A stretch of DNA of 6,004 nucleotides from Rubrivivax sp. (lineage in GTDB: Bacteria; Pseudomonadota; Gammaproteobacteria; Burkholderiales; Burkholderiaceae_C). The stretch covers positions 1-6,004 of the forward strand of contig JAUYAJ010000174.1 in the NCBI GenBank assembly GCA_030693565.1, read 5' to 3'. Numbering within the stretch: the first letter of the stretch is position 1; every line of letters starts with the position of its first letter. The notes under the pieces are model-generated. The model was not told the origin of the DNA and made no database searches. It saw only the letters and a program-made list of their open reading frames with translations. A program made the translations under genes and the position numbers. Below are positions 5,812-6,004 of the stretch, piece by piece.

Positions 5812-5839
5812 GCCCCGGCAGGCGGGCGCCTGCCGGGGC
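5812..5839 (+). terminator. Strong hairpin after ilvC without a U-tract
   Basis: A perfect 12-bp stem pairs 5812-5823 (GCCCCGGCAGGC) with 5828-5839 (GCCTGCCGGGGC) around a GGGC loop, starting five bases after the ilvC stop. It is followed by GCACAGC, not a T-run, so it lacks the second half of a classical intrinsic terminator. It may end or pause transcription weakly, or protect the 3' end of the ilvIHC message. Its place at the end of the pathway genes fits a boundary before pssA. Confidence 0.6.
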
Positions 5840-5893
5840 GCACAGCACTCGTGCAGGCAGCGAGGAGATGCCACTGAGGTATCCTCGCGCCCC

Positions 5894-6004
5894 ATGTCCG
5901 ACGACACCTCTCCTCCTTCCACGCTGGGCGACGCCGAGCGCAGCGGCGGCGCGCCGCGGCCGCGCCGCAAAGGCATCTACATCCTGCCCAACGCCATCAC
6001 GCTG
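5894..6004 (+). CDS. pssA: CDP-diacylglycerol-serine O-phosphatidyltransferase (partial, N-terminal 37 residues)
   Basis: This enzyme joins serine to CDP-diacylglycerol to make phosphatidylserine, the precursor of phosphatidylethanolamine, at the inner membrane. Only 37 residues are present, and the frame is open at the right edge. A polar, variable N-terminus (1-22) leads into PRRKGIYILPNAITL (23-37), the start of the first membrane helix, which matches the RRKGIYLLPNxFT opening of the proteobacterial PssA group. The CDP-alcohol phosphotransferase motif would lie beyond the window. Gene order supports the call: as I recall, pssA follows ilvC in many Burkholderiales, often with leuA next. The ATG at 5894 has only a distant GAGG (5876-5879, 14 bases away) as a possible ribosome site. 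It is 87 bases after ilvC, beyond the hairpin, so it may have its own promoter. Confidence 0.88.
   Translation, partial: MSDDTSPPSTLGDAERSGGAPRPRRKGIYILPNAITL

Noticed and set aside
5876..5885. GAGGTATCCT just before pssA as a promoter -10 (TATCCT)
   Set aside because: No matching -35 box is present, and a start there would leave almost no leader before the ATG; the support is too weak to list.

Overview
The window is G+C-rich DNA, and its gene content and protein sequences point to a betaproteobacterium of the order Burkholderiales (Rubrivivax/Leptothrix/Comamonadaceae-like). The arrangement ilvI-ilvH-ilvC followed by pssA, with a divergent sigma factor-DUF3619-DUF3106-RDD cluster, is one I recall as typical of that order. 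Genus and species cannot be fixed from the sequence alone.

Left half, minus strand (positions 1-2089): a tight four-gene operon read right to left. It holds an ECF-like sigma factor (TTG start), a single-span DUF3619 membrane protein that could be its anti-sigma factor, a secreted DUF3106 protein, and an RDD-family membrane protein cut by the left edge. Every junction is a stop/start overlap (ATGA, TGATG, ATGA), so the four genes look translationally coupled. The operon resembles an envelope-sensing sigma/anti-sigma module whose signal and targets are unknown.

Middle (2090-2334): the divergent intergenic region. It contains an imperfect inverted repeat whose two arms each carry a CATAAT hexamer pointing outwards, one towards each operon. 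On the ilv side a strong hairpin followed by TATTTT looks like an attenuator.

Right half, plus strand (2335-6004): the common branched-chain amino acid pathway. IlvI (catalytic acetolactate synthase subunit) and IlvH (valine-sensing subunit) make acetolactate or acetohydroxybutyrate, and IlvC converts these to the dihydroxy-acids. A 162-base gap between ilvI and ilvH can fold into a branched structure with interchangeable hairpin arms and is a candidate cis-regulatory RNA. A 12-bp perfect hairpin without a U-tract follows ilvC, and then pssA (phosphatidylserine synthase) begins and runs off the right edge.

The most notable points are an arginine at the normally invariant second glycine of the TSGPG motif of IlvI, a run of nine C in the same gene, the structured ilvI-ilvH spacer, the inverted repeat between the divergent operons, and the uncharacterised sigma operon. 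No tRNA, rRNA, CRISPR array, insertion sequence or prophage gene was seen.
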